A DNA stretch of 64,000 nucleotides. Source: Stutzerimonas stutzeri (GTDB lineage Bacteria; Pseudomonadota; Gammaproteobacteria; Pseudomonadales; Pseudomonadaceae). The notes beneath the pieces were generated by a model. It did not search any database, was not told where the DNA came from, and saw only the letters and a list, made by a program, of their open reading frames with translations. This document shows positions 38,472 to 48,120 of this stretch, piece by piece; the stretch's first letter is position 1; each line of letters starts with the position of its first letter. The stretch is from assembly GCF_013522825.1 (NCBI RefSeq), contig NZ_JAAMQZ010000007.1, positions 1 through 64,000 of the forward strand, in the 5' to 3' direction. The position numbers were made by a program, and so were the translations under genes.

Positions 38472-39281
38472 TCAGTCAGGTTTATGCTTGCTGAGCATCT
38501 TCTCCGTCATCGTGATCATCTCGTCGTAGATCGACTGGGGGTCATGCCGCTTGGCTTTCCAGGCCATGCGCCCCTGCTCGTGGGGCAGGATCATGAACAC
38601 GCCTTCGGCGACCTGCCGATGAATATGCTCGGCAATATCGGCAGCGGTGATCGGCGAGGCTTCCAGCAGCTTGCTGACCTGGGCCTTCATGCCAGGTGTC
38701 GGACCCCGGAAGGAATCCATCAGGTTGGTCTGGAAGAATGACGGGCAGACTACATGGACGCCAACGCCCTGCGGCTTGAGCTCCACCAGCAGGCTTTCCG
38801 ACAGGGCCACCACACCGGCCTTGGCCACGTTGTAGTTGCTCATGCCCGGCGCCTGCATCAGCGCCGCCATGGAAGCGATGTTGATGATCGTGCCACGGCT
38901 TTCCCGGAGCAGCGGCAGGAAGGCCTTGCAGCCTTTGACCACGCCCATCAGGTTGATCGCGATCTGCCAGTCCCAGTCTTCCAGCGAGAGCTCGTCGAAG
39001 AAACCGCCCGAAGCGACTCCGGCGTTGTTCACGACCACGTCGATGCCGCCCAGCTTGACCTCACACGCCTGCGCCAGTGCCGTCAGCTGGCTGTAGTCGC
39101 GCACGTCGCAGCGCTGGGTGAAACCGTCGCCACCGGCTTCGCGAACCATTTCCAAGGTCTCAGCCAGACCGGCTTCATTGACGTCCGAGAGCGCCAGGCG
39201 CCAGCCTTCACGCGCCCAGCGCAGGGCGATCTCACGCCCAAGACCGGAACCGGCACCCGTAACCATCATGCGATTTTGCAT
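38472..39281 (-). CDS. Short-chain dehydrogenase/reductase
   Basis: A 269-residue classical SDR. The cofactor motif TGAGSGLG is at residues 8-15, NNAG near 87, and the catalytic triad appears as Ser in NIASMAA, Tyr and Lys in YNVAK near residue 153. Asp at the end of the second strand (LALSDVNE) suggests preference for NAD. A C-terminal extension after residue 230 is basic. Substrate is unknown. It lies downstream of the actP terminator and is probably transcribed alone. Confidence 0.88.
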   Translation of the reverse strand: MQNRMMVTGAGSGLGREIALRWAREGWRLALSDVNEAGLAETLEMVREAGGDGFTQRCDVRDYSQLTALAQACEVKLGGIDVVVNNAGVASGGFFDELSLEDWDWQIAINLMGVVKGCKAFLPLLRESRGTIINIASMAALMQAPGMSNYNVAKAGVVALSESLLVELKPQGVGVHVVCPSFFQTNLMDSFRGPTPGMKAQVSKLLEASPITAADIAEHIHRQVAEGVFMILPHEQGRMAWKAKRHDPQSIYDEMITMTEKMLSKHKPD

Positions 39282-39394
39282 CGTTCGCCGCCTTTCGTTC
39301 GTTGAGTCGCAGCGAGTCTAGCGAAAGCCAATGTCCGCCCTGACCTTCATTCAAGCACTGAATGACGGGTGCTTTGCCTGAGCGCTGAAATGCA

Positions 39395-39422
39395 AAAAGG
39401 GCAGCCCCTGGGCTGCCCTTTT
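39395..39422 (-). terminator. Rho-independent terminator after actP
   Basis: AAAAGGGCAGCCC and GGGCTGCCCTTTT form a 13-bp stem with a two-base apex, and on the minus strand the stem is followed by TTTTT. It lies 24 bases beyond the actP stop codon and should end the yjcH-actP transcript. It reads well in both directions. Confidence 0.88.
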
Positions 39423-39445
39423 ACGTGTACCGCTCTAGCCGATCA

Positions 39446-41104
39446 TCAGTGAGCGACGGCGCCAGTGGCCCCCAGCCCGGTCTGCGAACGCACGAACTGC
39501 GGGAAGAACCGCGCGCGCTCTTCGCCGGCACTGCGGCTCTTGTCGGTGACCGAGAAGAACCAGATGCCGATGAAGGCCACGGTGACCGAGAACAGCGCCG
39601 GGTAGGAGTACGGGAAAATCGCCTCGGCGTTGCCCAGTACCTGCACCCATACGGTCGGGCTGAGGATGGTCAGGACCAGCGCGGTGAACAGGCCCAGCGA
39701 GCCACCGAACAGCGCACCACGGGTGGTCAGATCCTTCCAGTACATGGAAAGGAACAGCACCGGGAAGTTGCAGCTGGCGGCGATGGAGAAGGCCAGACCG
39801 ACCATGAAGGCGATGTTCTGCTTCTCGAAGGCGATGCCCAGCAGGATCGCGATCACACCCAGCGAGAGCGTGGTGATCTTGGTCACGCGCATCTCGTCGG
39901 CTTCCTTGGCCTTGCCCTTCTTGATCACGCAGGCGTACAGGTCATGGGACACCGCCGAGGCGCCGGCCAGCGTCAGACCGGCGACCACCGCCAGGATGGT
40001 GGCGAAGGCGACCGCGGAGATGAAGCCCAGGAACAGGTTGCCGCCGACCGCTTCGGCCAGGTGCACCGCCACCATGTTGGTGCCGCCGATGATGGCGCCA
40101 GTGGCGTCCTTGTACTCGGGATTGGTGCTGACCAGCAGGATCGCGCCGAAGCCGATGATGAAGGTCAGAATGTAGAAGTAGCCGATGAAGCCGGTGGCGT
40201 AGAACACGCTCTTGCGCGCTTCCTTGGCATCCGACACGGTGAAGAAGCGCATCAGGATATGCGGCAGGCCGGCAGTACCGAACATCAGCGCCAGGCCCAG
40301 GGAAATCGCCGAAATCGGATCGGTCACCAGACCGCCGGGGCTCATGATGGCCGCGCCCTTGTCATGCAGCTTGACCGCTTCGCTGAACAGCGCGCCGAAG
40401 TCGAAGTTGACACTCTTCATCACCATGATGGCCATGAAGCTGGCGCCGGACAGCAGCAGCACCGCCTTGATGATCTGTACCCAGGTGGTGGCCAGCATGC
40501 CGCCGAACAGCACGTACATGACCATCAGCACGCCGACCAGGATCACCGCGATCATGTAGTCCAGGCCGAACAGCAACTGGATCAGCTTGCCGGCACCGAC
40601 CATCTGCGCGATCAGGTAGAAGGCCACCACGGTCAGCGAGCCGAAGGCCGAGAGGATGCGGATCTGGGATTGGCCGAGGCGATAGGAGGCCACGTCGGAG
40701 AAGGTGAACTTGCCCAGGTTACGCAGGCGTTCGGCCATCAGGAACAGGATCAGCGGCCAGCCGACCAGGAAGCCGATGGAGTAGATCAGGCCGTCGTAAC
40801 CGCTGGTGAATACCAGCGCGGAAATACCCAGAAAGGACGCCGCGGACATGTAGTCGCCGGCAATCGCCAGACCGTTCTGAAAGCCGGTGATGCTGCCGCC
40901 GGCGGTGTAATAGTCAGCGGTGGAGGTGTTGCGCTTGGCCGCCCACTTGGTGATCCCCATCGTGAATGCGATGAAAACCACGAACATGATGATGGCGGTC
41001 CAGTTGGTCGCCTGCTTCTGGACTTCGCCTGTCAGGGCTTCGCCAGCCAGCAGCAGCGGGGATGCCGCCAGCAGTGCGGCAGCGATCAGGAAACGAAATT
41101 TCAT
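39446..41104 (-). CDS. actP: Cation/acetate symporter
   Basis: A 552-residue sodium:solute symporter-family permease. It starts with a signal-like segment ([21 protein letters not shown]) and has about thirteen further helices, including [32 protein letters not shown], read in parts, which is typical of ActP. It imports acetate and glycolate with a cation. The ATG at 41104 shares one base with the stop of yjcH, a coupled arrangement. The acetate would be activated by the Acs encoded at 6077-8032. Length and partner gene match E. coli yjcH-actP, where acs is directly upstream; here acs is about 33 kb away. Confidence 0.95.
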   Translation of the reverse strand: MKFRFLIAAALLAASPLLLAGEALTGEVQKQATNWTAIIMFVVFIAFTMGITKWAAKRNTSTADYYTAGGSITGFQNGLAIAGDYMSAASFLGISALVFTSGYDGLIYSIGFLVGWPLILFLMAERLRNLGKFTFSDVASYRLGQSQIRILSAFGSLTVVAFYLIAQMVGAGKLIQLLFGLDYMIAVILVGVLMVMYVLFGGMLATTWVQIIKAVLLLSGASFMAIMVMKSVNFDFGALFSEAVKLHDKGAAIMSPGGLVTDPISAISLGLALMFGTAGLPHILMRFFTVSDAKEARKSVFYATGFIGYFYILTFIIGFGAILLVSTNPEYKDATGAIIGGTNMVAVHLAEAVGGNLFLGFISAVAFATILAVVAGLTLAGASAVSHDLYACVIKKGKAKEADEMRVTKITTLSLGVIAILLGIAFEKQNIAFMVGLAFSIAASCNFPVLFLSMYWKDLTTRGALFGGSLGLFTALVLTILSPTVWVQVLGNAEAIFPYSYPALFSVTVAFIGIWFFSVTDKSRSAGEERARFFPQFVRSQTGLGATGAVAH

Positions 41105-41418
41105 TACTTCTGGACCTCGTCGAGGATTTCCTGGTTGAGGCGGTCGAACTCGCCATTGGCACGCTGTACGTAGATACCGGTCAGGATAAAGGCCATGAAG
41201 ATCACGCCGATGCCCACCGGAATACCCCAGGTGGTGACGCTGCCCGCAGCAAGCGGAATGCCCAGAACTGCAGGCTCGAATGCGATGGTCAGAATGAAAG
41301 CCAGATAGGCGCCAAGCATCAGGCTCGAAAGCAGCCAGGCAAAACGTCCCCGCTTTGCGACCAACTCCTGGAACCGCGGATTGTCGTAGATCTGCTGGTA
41401 AAGATTTTCGTTGCTCAT
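41104..41418 (-). CDS. yjcH: DUF485 membrane protein, ActP partner
   Basis: A 104-residue protein with two hydrophobic helices ([20 protein letters not shown] and [21 protein letters not shown]) and polar ends, as usual for YjcH/DUF485. It is encoded immediately before actP and overlaps it by one base (TAATG). The family always accompanies acetate symporters of this type, but its role is not settled; assembly or stability of ActP is a fair guess. The ATG at 41418 gives [16 protein letters not shown], the family start. Confidence 0.93.
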   Translation of the reverse strand: MSNENLYQQIYDNPRFQELVAKRGRFAWLLSSLMLGAYLAFILTIAFEPAVLGIPLAAGSVTTWGIPVGIGVIFMAFILTGIYVQRANGEFDRLNQEILDEVQK

Positions 41419-41679
41419 TGAATGTTCTCCGCACATTCCTCGCCCTCCAATGAGAGCAGGGGGCGGTACTTTAGGGCCGAGCCAGCCGAACGCCACTCGA
41501 CGATGGTCTTGTTTTTATTTTCCTGAAACCTGCGTTCTAGACGCATGCGTGGCATATTGCCGCGCACATAGAAGACGACTATTCCGCTCATCATGTTTCG
41601 TGATTTCCCGATCACACCGGGCTGACGCAGACTCCACCCAACAGAGAATAATTCTCGACTGCAATGTCAGGAGTCGGCC

Positions 41680-41904
41680 ATGACCAAGACCATCACTTTC
41701 ACCCTGATGCACTTCTGCATCGCCTTCTCGGTGACCTATGCCTTGACCGGAAGCCTCGCTGCCGGTGGCCTGGTAGCTGCAATCGAACCCCTGTGCAATT
41801 CCGTGGGTTTTTATTTTCACGAGAAGATCTGGCAGCGACTGGACAAGCGTCAGCCCGCGCAAACTGCGATCCCGGCCCATGCCTGGTTGCATCACCAGGC
41901 CTGA
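41680..41904 (+). CDS. DUF2061 small membrane protein
   Basis: A 74-residue protein with two short hydrophobic stretches (TFTLMHFCIAFSVTYALTGSL and LVAAIEPLCNSVGFYFHEKIW) and the FHEKIWQRL ending typical of DUF2061. Function is unknown. The ATG at 41680 follows GTCAGGAGTCGGCC, a strong ribosome site. It is divergent from yjcH with 261 bases between, in which I saw no further gene. Confidence 0.85.
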   Translation: MTKTITFTLMHFCIAFSVTYALTGSLAAGGLVAAIEPLCNSVGFYFHEKIWQRLDKRQPAQTAIPAHAWLHHQA

Positions 41905-42060
41905 CCCCCTTCTTTAAATCCCGGTATGGCTTTCAATCAGGCTGATTGCCATCGCGTGCAACCAGAAAGCTGCGCGGCGGTCAATGTAGGAGTACAAGGA
42001 GTCCGAAGCGGAGCGTGACGGCTAACTCAGGCTCTCACCCCGTCCATGGAGATGTTCCCG

Positions 42061-43350
42061 ATGCGATTGCCGTTGTTATCCGCCCTGCTCGCGCTGGTCA
42101 TGACGCCTGTTCATGCAGCGGATATCAGTATCGAAGAATATGGTTACCCCTTGAGCAACCCCTTCGAGGCGACTATCGCCTCGACCCCTGTGGAGTTGCG
42201 CGTCGAAGTCCCCGCCAATGAGGATATCGATCAGGCCGACTACAGCCTGCGCTTGCGCCCCGAACGCGAGTTCATCCTGCCGGACAATTTCTGGGCGGTG
42301 AAAAGACTGACCTATCGCCTGGCCCGCCAGCCCGGACCTGCGCCGTTGATATTCATCATCTCGGGTACAGGCGCAAGCTATGCCGCAGGCAAGACCGAGT
42401 CGCTGAAACGCCTCTTCTACGGCGCCGGCTATCACGTCGTACAACTGTCATCGCCGACCAGCTTCGACTTCATCGCCGCCGCCTCGCGCCATGCCACGCC
42501 GGGCTACAGCCCCGAGGACGCCAAGGACCTGTACCGGGTCATGCAGGCGGTCCGGGCGCAGCAGCGCGACCTGCCGGTCACCGAATTCCACCTCACCGGC
42601 TACAGCCTGGGCGCGCTCAACGCGGCTTTCGTCAGCCAGCTGGACGAGACACGACAGAGCTTCAACTTCAAGCGCGTCCTGCTGCTCAACCCGCCGGTGA
42701 ACCTCTACACCTCGATCAGCAACCTGAACAGGCTGGTGCAGACCCGCGTGGAAGGCATCGACAGCAGCACTACCTTTTACGAACTCATCTTCGACAAGCT
42801 CACCCGCTACTATCGCCGGCAAGCCGTGATCGACCTCGATGCGGCCATGCTCTTCGACTTCCAGCAATCCCCCATGCGGCTGACCGATGAGCAGATGGCG
42901 ATGCTGATCGGCTCGTCCTTTCGCTTCTCCTCCGCCGACATCGCCTTCACCTCCGACCTGATCAACCGCCGTGGCCTGATCGTGCCGCCCGGCTACCCCA
43001 TCGACGAAGGCACCAGCCTCGAACCCTTCTTCCGGCGTGCGCTGCTGTGTGACTTCGATTGCTACCTGACCGAGCAGCTGATTCCCATGTGGCGCGCCCG
43101 ACAGGGTGGCGGTGGCCTGCAGCAACTGATCCAGCAGGTCAGCCTTTACGCGCTGGAAGACTACCTGCGAGACAACCCCAGAATCGGCGTGATGCACAAT
43201 GCCGACGACCTGATCCTGGGCCCTGGCGACCTGGGCTTTCTGCGCCGCACCTTCGGCGAACGCATGCGCCTGTACCCGCGCGGCGGGCATTGCGGCAACC
43301 TCGACTACCGGGTCAACGCCCGCCATATGCTGGAGTTCTTCCGTGGCTAG
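42061..43350 (+). CDS. Periplasmic alpha/beta-hydrolase
   Basis: A 429-residue exported hydrolase. The signal peptide is MRLPLLSALLALVMTPVHA. The fold shows ISGTGASYAAGK (oxyanion region), the nucleophile elbow GYSLG near residue 182, an Asp candidate in HNADDLIL and the His in GGHCGNL near residue 415. It could be an esterase, lipase or acyltransferase of the envelope. The ATG at 42061 is preferred since GGAG lies nine bases before it; an in-frame ATG at 42046 also exists. It overlaps or abuts the MlaA gene, which points to a shared role in outer-membrane lipid handling. The substrate is unknown. Confidence 0.82.
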   Translation: MRLPLLSALLALVMTPVHAADISIEEYGYPLSNPFEATIASTPVELRVEVPANEDIDQADYSLRLRPEREFILPDNFWAVKRLTYRLARQPGPAPLIFIISGTGASYAAGKTESLKRLFYGAGYHVVQLSSPTSFDFIAAASRHATPGYSPEDAKDLYRVMQAVRAQQRDLPVTEFHLTGYSLGALNAAFVSQLDETRQSFNFKRVLLLNPPVNLYTSISNLNRLVQTRVEGIDSSTTFYELIFDKLTRYYRRQAVIDLDAAMLFDFQQSPMRLTDEQMAMLIGSSFRFSSADIAFTSDLINRRGLIVPPGYPIDEGTSLEPFFRRALLCDFDCYLTEQLIPMWRARQGGGGLQQLIQQVSLYALEDYLRDNPRIGVMHNADDLILGPGDLGFLRRTFGERMRLYPRGGHCGNLDYRVNARHMLEFFRG

Positions 43351-44128
43351 GACGCTGATGAGAAAACTGGGCGCGACCACCCTGCTCGTGCTGCTGGCCG
43401 GCATCGCCCATGCACAGACAACCATTGCCGACGAGGATGGCTTCACCCATCCGCTGCGTACATTGAACTTCAATCCAGGGCTGAATCAGCGTGAATTCGA
43501 GCGCGCCACCTTCGATGCGCTGGACATTCACGACCCCTGGGAATCACTGAACCGACGCATGTATTACTTCAATTACCGCCTGGACCAGTGGGTGATGCTG
43601 CCGGCGGTGCGCGGCTACCGCTATGTCACGCCCCGGATCGTGCGCACGGGCGTGAGCAACTTCTTCAACAACCTGGGCAATATTCCCACGCTCTTCAACA
43701 GCCTCGCTCAATTCAAGGGCGAGCGGGCGATGAACACCACGGCCAGATTGCTGTTCAATACGGTAATTGGCATTGGCGGCATCTGGGACCCGGCCACTCG
43801 CATGGGCCTGCCTCGCCACCGTGAGGATTTCGGACAGACGCTGGGGTTTTACGGAGCGCCCCACGGGCCGTACCTGATTCTGCCGGCGCTGGGGCCGTCC
43901 AATTTGCGCGACACCACAGGGCTGGTGATGGATTTTACCGTCGAGAGGCAGGTCGATTATTTCCGCTACTCCGAGGCCAGCGGCGGCGAGTCCGGCCTGA
44001 CCGCACTGCGCCTGATCGACCTTCGCCACGGCACCAGCCTGAGATATGGCCAGCTCAATTCGCCCTTCGAGTACGAGAAGGTCCGCTACATCTACACCAG
44101 GGCGCGGGAACTGCAGATCGAGGAATAG
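43343..44128 (+). CDS. MlaA/VacJ-family outer-membrane lipid transport protein
   Basis: A 261-residue MlaA-family protein. DIHDPWESLNRRMYYFNYRLDQ near residue 60 and the long helical FFNNLGNIPTLFNSLAQFKGE block, read in parts, are diagnostic, as is HGPYLILPALGPSNLRDT. MlaA extracts phospholipid from the outer leaflet of the outer membrane. Unlike typical MlaA lipoproteins the signal region (LLVLLAGIAHAQT) has no lipobox cysteine, so cleavage by ordinary signal peptidase is expected. The GTG at 43343 overlaps the hydrolase end; an ATG at 43358 is an equally good start. A second, canonical mlaA probably exists elsewhere. Confidence 0.88.
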   Translation: MARTLMRKLGATTLLVLLAGIAHAQTTIADEDGFTHPLRTLNFNPGLNQREFERATFDALDIHDPWESLNRRMYYFNYRLDQWVMLPAVRGYRYVTPRIVRTGVSNFFNNLGNIPTLFNSLAQFKGERAMNTTARLLFNTVIGIGGIWDPATRMGLPRHREDFGQTLGFYGAPHGPYLILPALGPSNLRDTTGLVMDFTVERQVDYFRYSEASGGESGLTALRLIDLRHGTSLRYGQLNSPFEYEKVRYIYTRARELQIEE

Positions 44129-44162
44129 CAGAGTCTGTTCCCGTTTCGTTCGCGGTCGCGGC

Positions 44163-45083
44163 TTAGTACAGCTTCGCCTCGCCCTCAGGCCGCGTCTTGA
44201 AGCGGCGATGGGCCCACAGGTACTGCTCGGGACACTGGCCAACCGCCTCTTCGATCCAGGCATTGACCCGCCGGCAATCGGCCTCCTCGCTTTCCCCCGG
44301 AAAGTCCGCCAGCGGCGGATGGATCACCAGCCGGTAACCGCCGCCATCAGCCAGGCGTTCCTGGGTATAAGGGAGCACCCGCGCACGTCCCAGCCTGGCG
44401 AACTTGGTGGTGGCTGTGACGGTCGCCGCCGGGATGCCGAACAGCGGCACGAAAATGCTTTGCTTGCGCCCGTAGTCCTGATCCGGCGCGTACCAGATCG
44501 CACGCCCCGCACGCAGCACCTTGAGCATGGCGCGCACATCCTCGCGCTCGATGGCCGTGGCATCGTCATTGTGCCGCTCGCGCCCGCGCCGCTGTACGAA
44601 GTCGAACACCGGGTTCTTGTGCTCGCGGTACATGCCGTCGATGGTGTGGTGCTGACCGAGCAGCGCCGCGCCGATTTCCAGGGTGGTGAAATGCAGCGCC
44701 ATCAGGATCACGCCCTGCCCTTCGGCCTGCGCCTGCTGCAGATGCTCCAGCCCCTCGACATGCGCCAGCCGCTGCAAGCGCGCCCTGGGCCACCACCAGC
44801 TCATGGCCATCTCGAAAAAGGCGATACCGGTGGAGGCGAAGTTCTCGCGCAACAGACGCTCGCGCTCACGGGCGCTCAGTTGTGGGAAACACAGTTCGAG
44901 ATTGCGCCCGGCAATGTGTCGCCGCGAACGGGCAGTCCGGTACATCAGCGCGCCCAGGCCGCGCCCCAGCAGCAGCAGAACCTTGTAGGGCAGCTGGACC
45001 ACCAGCCACAGCAAGCCCAGGCCCAGCCAGAGCGGCCAGAAACGCGGATGAACAAAGGATGCGCGAAAGCGGGGACGATCCAT
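44163..45083 (-). CDS. Lipid A lauroyl/secondary acyltransferase (LpxL/HtrB family)
   Basis: A 306-residue inner-membrane acyltransferase, exactly the length of E. coli LpxL. One N-terminal helix (FWPLWLGLGLLWLVVQLPYKVLL) is followed by the catalytic HX4E motif ALHFTTLEIG near residue 130 and GREREHN-like DFVQRRGRERHND. It adds a secondary acyl chain to lipid A using acyl-ACP. The start at 45083 (MDRPRFRASFVHPRF) is typical; ten codons upstream another ATG is in frame. It is divergent from minC, a neighbourhood also seen in P. aeruginosa as I recall. Confidence 0.92.
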   Translation of the reverse strand: MDRPRFRASFVHPRFWPLWLGLGLLWLVVQLPYKVLLLLGRGLGALMYRTARSRRHIAGRNLELCFPQLSARERERLLRENFASTGIAFFEMAMSWWWPRARLQRLAHVEGLEHLQQAQAEGQGVILMALHFTTLEIGAALLGQHHTIDGMYREHKNPVFDFVQRRGRERHNDDATAIEREDVRAMLKVLRAGRAIWYAPDQDYGRKQSIFVPLFGIPAATVTATTKFARLGRARVLPYTQERLADGGGYRLVIHPPLADFPGESEEADCRRVNAWIEEAVGQCPEQYLWAHRRFKTRPEGEAKLY

Positions 45084-45260
45084 CGGCAAGCTCGAACCGG
45101 TAAAACGGCGCATTCTAAGCCCTCAGAAGAAAAAATGCCGACGCCGCTGGCTTCACGCGGCTGCTTTTGCGTTTGTTTTTCCTGCCGTTTGCTGCTTGCG
45201 ACTTGCAGCTCCCCGTCTGCCCCGTTATAAGTTCACGCCATTTACCGCAGCAGACAGACC

Positions 45261-45992
45261 ATGAGCCAAGCCGACCTTCTCGACCAAGTTCCCGTGTTCC
45301 AGCTCAAGGGCAGCATGCTGGCCATCACCGTGCTGGAGCTGGCACAGAACGATCTGGAACGTCTCGACCGGCAACTGGCCATGAAGGTCGAGCAGGCGCC
45401 CGACTTCTTCAACAACACACCCCTGGTGCTGGCACTGGACAAGCTGCCAGCCGACAGCCAGCCTGACCTTCCCGCGCTGATCGCCCTGTGCCGCAAGCAC
45501 GGCCTGCGCACCCTGGCGCTACGTGCCGCTGATCCGCAGATCATCGAAGCGGCGAATACGCTCGATCTGGCCGTATTGCCACCCTCCGGGGCACGCGAGC
45601 GCAAGCTCGACCTGTCCGCCAAGGCAGCCGCCGAACCCGCCAAGCCAGCCGAACCGGTCTATCGCCCCACCCGTATCGTCACCACACCGGTACGTGGCGG
45701 CCAGCAGATCTACGCCCAGGGTGGCGACCTCATCGTTCTGGCCACCGTCAGCCCCGGTGCGGAACTTCTTGCCGATGGCAACATCCATGTCTACGGTCCG
45801 TTGCGCGGTCGTGCCCTGGCCGGCATCAAGGGCGATGCCAATGCACGGATCTTCTGCCAGCAGCTCGGCGCCGAAATGGTTTCCATCGCCGGGCAATACA
45901 AGGTGGCCGAAGACCTGCGGCGCGATCCCTTGTGGGCCGAGGCGGTACAAATGAAGCTGTCCGGCGACGTGTTGAACATCACCCGCCTTTAA
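45261..45992 (+). CDS. minC: Septum site-determining protein MinC
   Basis: A 243-residue MinC. The N-terminal domain (about 1-110, [16 protein letters not shown]) inhibits FtsZ polymer formation; a Pro/Ala linker near 120-135 leads to the beta-helical C-terminal domain ([33 protein letters not shown]), which binds MinD and dimerises. It blocks division at the cell poles. The ATG at 45261 gives [12 protein letters not shown]. It is the first gene of minCDE, 91 bases before minD. Confidence 0.97.
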   Translation: MSQADLLDQVPVFQLKGSMLAITVLELAQNDLERLDRQLAMKVEQAPDFFNNTPLVLALDKLPADSQPDLPALIALCRKHGLRTLALRAADPQIIEAANTLDLAVLPPSGARERKLDLSAKAAAEPAKPAEPVYRPTRIVTTPVRGGQQIYAQGGDLIVLATVSPGAELLADGNIHVYGPLRGRALAGIKGDANARIFCQQLGAEMVSIAGQYKVAEDLRRDPLWAEAVQMKLSGDVLNITRL

Positions 45993-46083
45993 CGGATACT
46001 TCCGCGAATTTTCAAGACCAACGGGCACCTGGACGCCGACTCGGCTGAAGGTCCCGATTTCCATATTCTTAGGGTGAATCACC

Positions 46084-46899
46084 TTGGCCAAGATCCTCGT
46101 AGTCACTTCCGGCAAGGGTGGCGTCGGCAAGACCACTTCCAGCGCCGCCATCGGTACCGGCCTCGCCCTGCGTGGCCACAAGACCGCCATCGTCGACTTC
46201 GACGTCGGTCTGCGTAACCTGGACCTGATCATGGGCTGCGAGCGCCGCGTGGTGTATGACTTCGTCAACGTCATCAATGGCGACGCCACCTTGACCCAGG
46301 CCCTGATCAAGGACAAGCGCCTGGAAAACCTCTACGTGCTGGCCGCCAGCCAGACCCGCGACAAGGACGCGCTGACCCTCGAAGGCGTCGGCAAGGTCAT
46401 CGACGAGCTGGCGCAGAACTTCGAATACGTGATCTGCGATTCGCCGGCCGGTATCGAGAAGGGTGCGCACCTGGCGATGTACTACGCCGACGAGGCCATC
46501 GTGGTGACCAACCCGGAAGTTTCCTCGGTGCGTGACTCCGACCGCATGCTCGGCCTGCTGGCAAGCAAGTCGCGCCGTGCCGAGAACGGCCAGGAGCCGA
46601 TCAAGGAGCACCTGCTGCTGACCCGCTACAACCCCGAGCGCGTGGTCAAGGGCGAAATGCTCGGTGTCGAGGACGTCGAGGAAATCCTCTCCATCCGCCT
46701 GCTGGGTGTCATCCCCGAATCCCAGGCGGTGCTCAAGGCCTCGAACCAGGGCGTGCCGGTCATCCTCGACGACCAGAGCGACGCTGGCCAGGCCTACAGC
46801 GACGCGGTGGACCGGCTGCTGGGCAAGGAAGTCAGCCACCGTTTCCTCGATGTCAAGAAGCAGGGCTTCCTGGCGCGTCTGTTTGGAGGTCGAGAATGA
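46084..46899 (+). CDS. minD: Septum site-determining ATPase MinD
   Basis: A 271-residue ParA-type ATPase. The deviant Walker A KGGVGKTT is at residues 11-18, the signature region [11 protein letters not shown] near 38-48, and the C-terminal amphipathic membrane helix is FLARLFGG. MinD binds the membrane with ATP and recruits MinC and MinE. It begins with the rare codon TTG at 46084, which gives [13 protein letters not shown], the universal MinD start; no ATG or GTG is suitable. The stop overlaps minE by four bases (ATGA). Confidence 0.97.
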   Translation: MAKILVVTSGKGGVGKTTSSAAIGTGLALRGHKTAIVDFDVGLRNLDLIMGCERRVVYDFVNVINGDATLTQALIKDKRLENLYVLAASQTRDKDALTLEGVGKVIDELAQNFEYVICDSPAGIEKGAHLAMYYADEAIVVTNPEVSSVRDSDRMLGLLASKSRRAENGQEPIKEHLLLTRYNPERVVKGEMLGVEDVEEILSIRLLGVIPESQAVLKASNQGVPVILDDQSDAGQAYSDAVDRLLGKEVSHRFLDVKKQGFLARLFGGRE

Positions 46900-47153
46900 A
46901 CCTGCTGGACTTCTTCCGCGAGCGCAAAAAGAAGGAAACGCCCGCCTCCATCGCCAAGGAACGCCTGCAGATCATCGTCGCCCACGAACGCGGCCAGCGT
47001 AACGAGCCGGACTACCTGCCGGCGCTGCAGAAGGAACTGGTCGAGGTGATCCGCAAGTACGTCAACATCGACCAGGACCAGGTTCAGGTCGCACTCGAAG
47101 ACCAGGGCAGTTGCTCGATTCTGGAATTGAACATCACTCTGCCGGACCGCTGA
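46896..47153 (+). CDS. minE: Cell division topological specificity factor MinE
   Basis: An 85-residue MinE. The membrane-targeting and MinD-binding start [20 protein letters not shown] precedes the anti-MinCD helix region ([14 protein letters not shown]) and the C-terminal dimerisation domain. It stimulates MinD ATPase and drives pole-to-pole oscillation. The ATG overlaps the minD stop and AGGTCGAGA supplies the ribosome site, so translation is coupled. A 331-base gap occupied by a palindromic element follows. Confidence 0.97.
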   Translation: MNLLDFFRERKKKETPASIAKERLQIIVAHERGQRNEPDYLPALQKELVEVIRKYVNIDQDQVQVALEDQGSCSILELNITLPDR

Positions 47154-47162
47154 AAATCAGCA

Positions 47163-47410
47163 CTGGTCTGCTGCGCGCCGGCCCTGCGGCGTTAAAAACA
47201 GGCTCGGCAAGCCGCTTGCGGCTAACGCGCTTCAGCGCGGCCCGAAGGGCGAACGGAGTGAGTCATGCTCATTCAGGCCACTAAACTCGTACGCGAGCCC
47301 GGTCCGTTCCTCGCCTGTTTGATTCGCTGGCGCTCACCCTTCGGGCCAGCCTTCGGCTGTTACTCCCGTTGGTCGTAGCGCCTTGCAGGGCTCTAGCTCG
47401 CGAGACCCAG
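47163..47410. repeat. Palindromic element B, minE-rluA gap
   Basis: This element occupies most of the 331-base gap after minE. It opens with CTGGTCTGCTGCGCG and closes with GCTCTAGCTCGCGAGACCCAG (to 47410). AAAAACAGGC at 47194-47203 faces a shortened GCCTGTTT at 47313-47320. Between them lie GC-rich hairpins such as GCAAGCCGC/GCGGCT. The right end shares GCTCTAGCTCGCGAGAC exactly with element C at 50104-50244, and the left ends share TCTGCTGCGCG, so both belong to one subfamily; B has a roughly 110-base longer interior. No open frame was recognised. Confidence 0.75.
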
Positions 47411-47484
47411 AGCAGATTTTTGCATAGTGATACTGCTGACGAACGGCGGCTCAAAGGCCGCCGTTTCCGTTTATGGAATTCGTA

Positions 47485-48120
47485 ATGCCCCTGAACAATA
47501 TCCAGATCGTCCACCAGGACGCCGCCCTGCTGGTCATCAACAAGCCCACCCTGCTGCTCTCGGTGCCCGGTCGCGCCGAGGACAACCGCGATTGCCTGGT
47601 GACCCGTCTGCAGGAGAACGGCTTTCCCGAGGCGCGCATCGTGCACCGGCTGGACTGGGAAACGTCCGGCCTGATCGTGCTGGCCCGCGACGCCGACAGC
47701 CACCGCGAACTGTCGCGCCAGTTCCATGATCGTGAAACCGAAAAGGCCTACACCGCCCTGTGCTGGGGCTTGCCTGCACAGGACAGCGGCAGCATCGACC
47801 TGCCCCTGCGCTACGACCCGCCGACCAAGCCCCGGCACGTGGTCGATCACGAACTGGGCAAGCACGCCCTGACCTACTGGCGCGTGATCGAGCGCTGCGA
47901 AAACCACAGCCGCGTCGAGCTGACGCCCATCACCGGGCGTTCCCACCAGTTGCGCGTGCACATGCTGTCCATCGGTCACCCGCTGCTGGGTGATCGCCTC
48001 TATGCCCATGAACAGGCGCTGCATGCCCATGAACGGCTGTGCCTGCATGCCAGTATGCTCGCACTGACCCATCCACAGACCGGCGAACGGATGCGCTTCG
48101 ACTGCCCGGCGCCGTTCTGA
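47485..48120 (+). CDS. rluA: Pseudouridine synthase RluA
   Basis: A 211-residue RluA-family enzyme. The catalytic aspartate is Asp57 in HRLDWETSG, and ITGRSHQLRVHMLSIGHPLLGDRLY near the C-terminus is the conserved substrate-binding block, read in parts. RluA modifies U746 of 23S rRNA and U32 of some tRNAs. No S4 domain is present, in line with RluA. The ATG at 47485 is chosen because GGA lies at a workable distance; an ATG at 47473 has no ribosome site. Its TGA shares one base with the methyltransferase start. Confidence 0.9.
   Translation: MPLNNIQIVHQDAALLVINKPTLLLSVPGRAEDNRDCLVTRLQENGFPEARIVHRLDWETSGLIVLARDADSHRELSRQFHDRETEKAYTALCWGLPAQDSGSIDLPLRYDPPTKPRHVVDHELGKHALTYWRVIERCENHSRVELTPITGRSHQLRVHMLSIGHPLLGDRLYAHEQALHAHERLCLHASMLALTHPQTGERMRFDCPAPF

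Noticed and set aside
39395..39422. Small RNA gene
   Set aside because: The sequence is fully explained as the intrinsic terminator of the yjcH-actP transcript.
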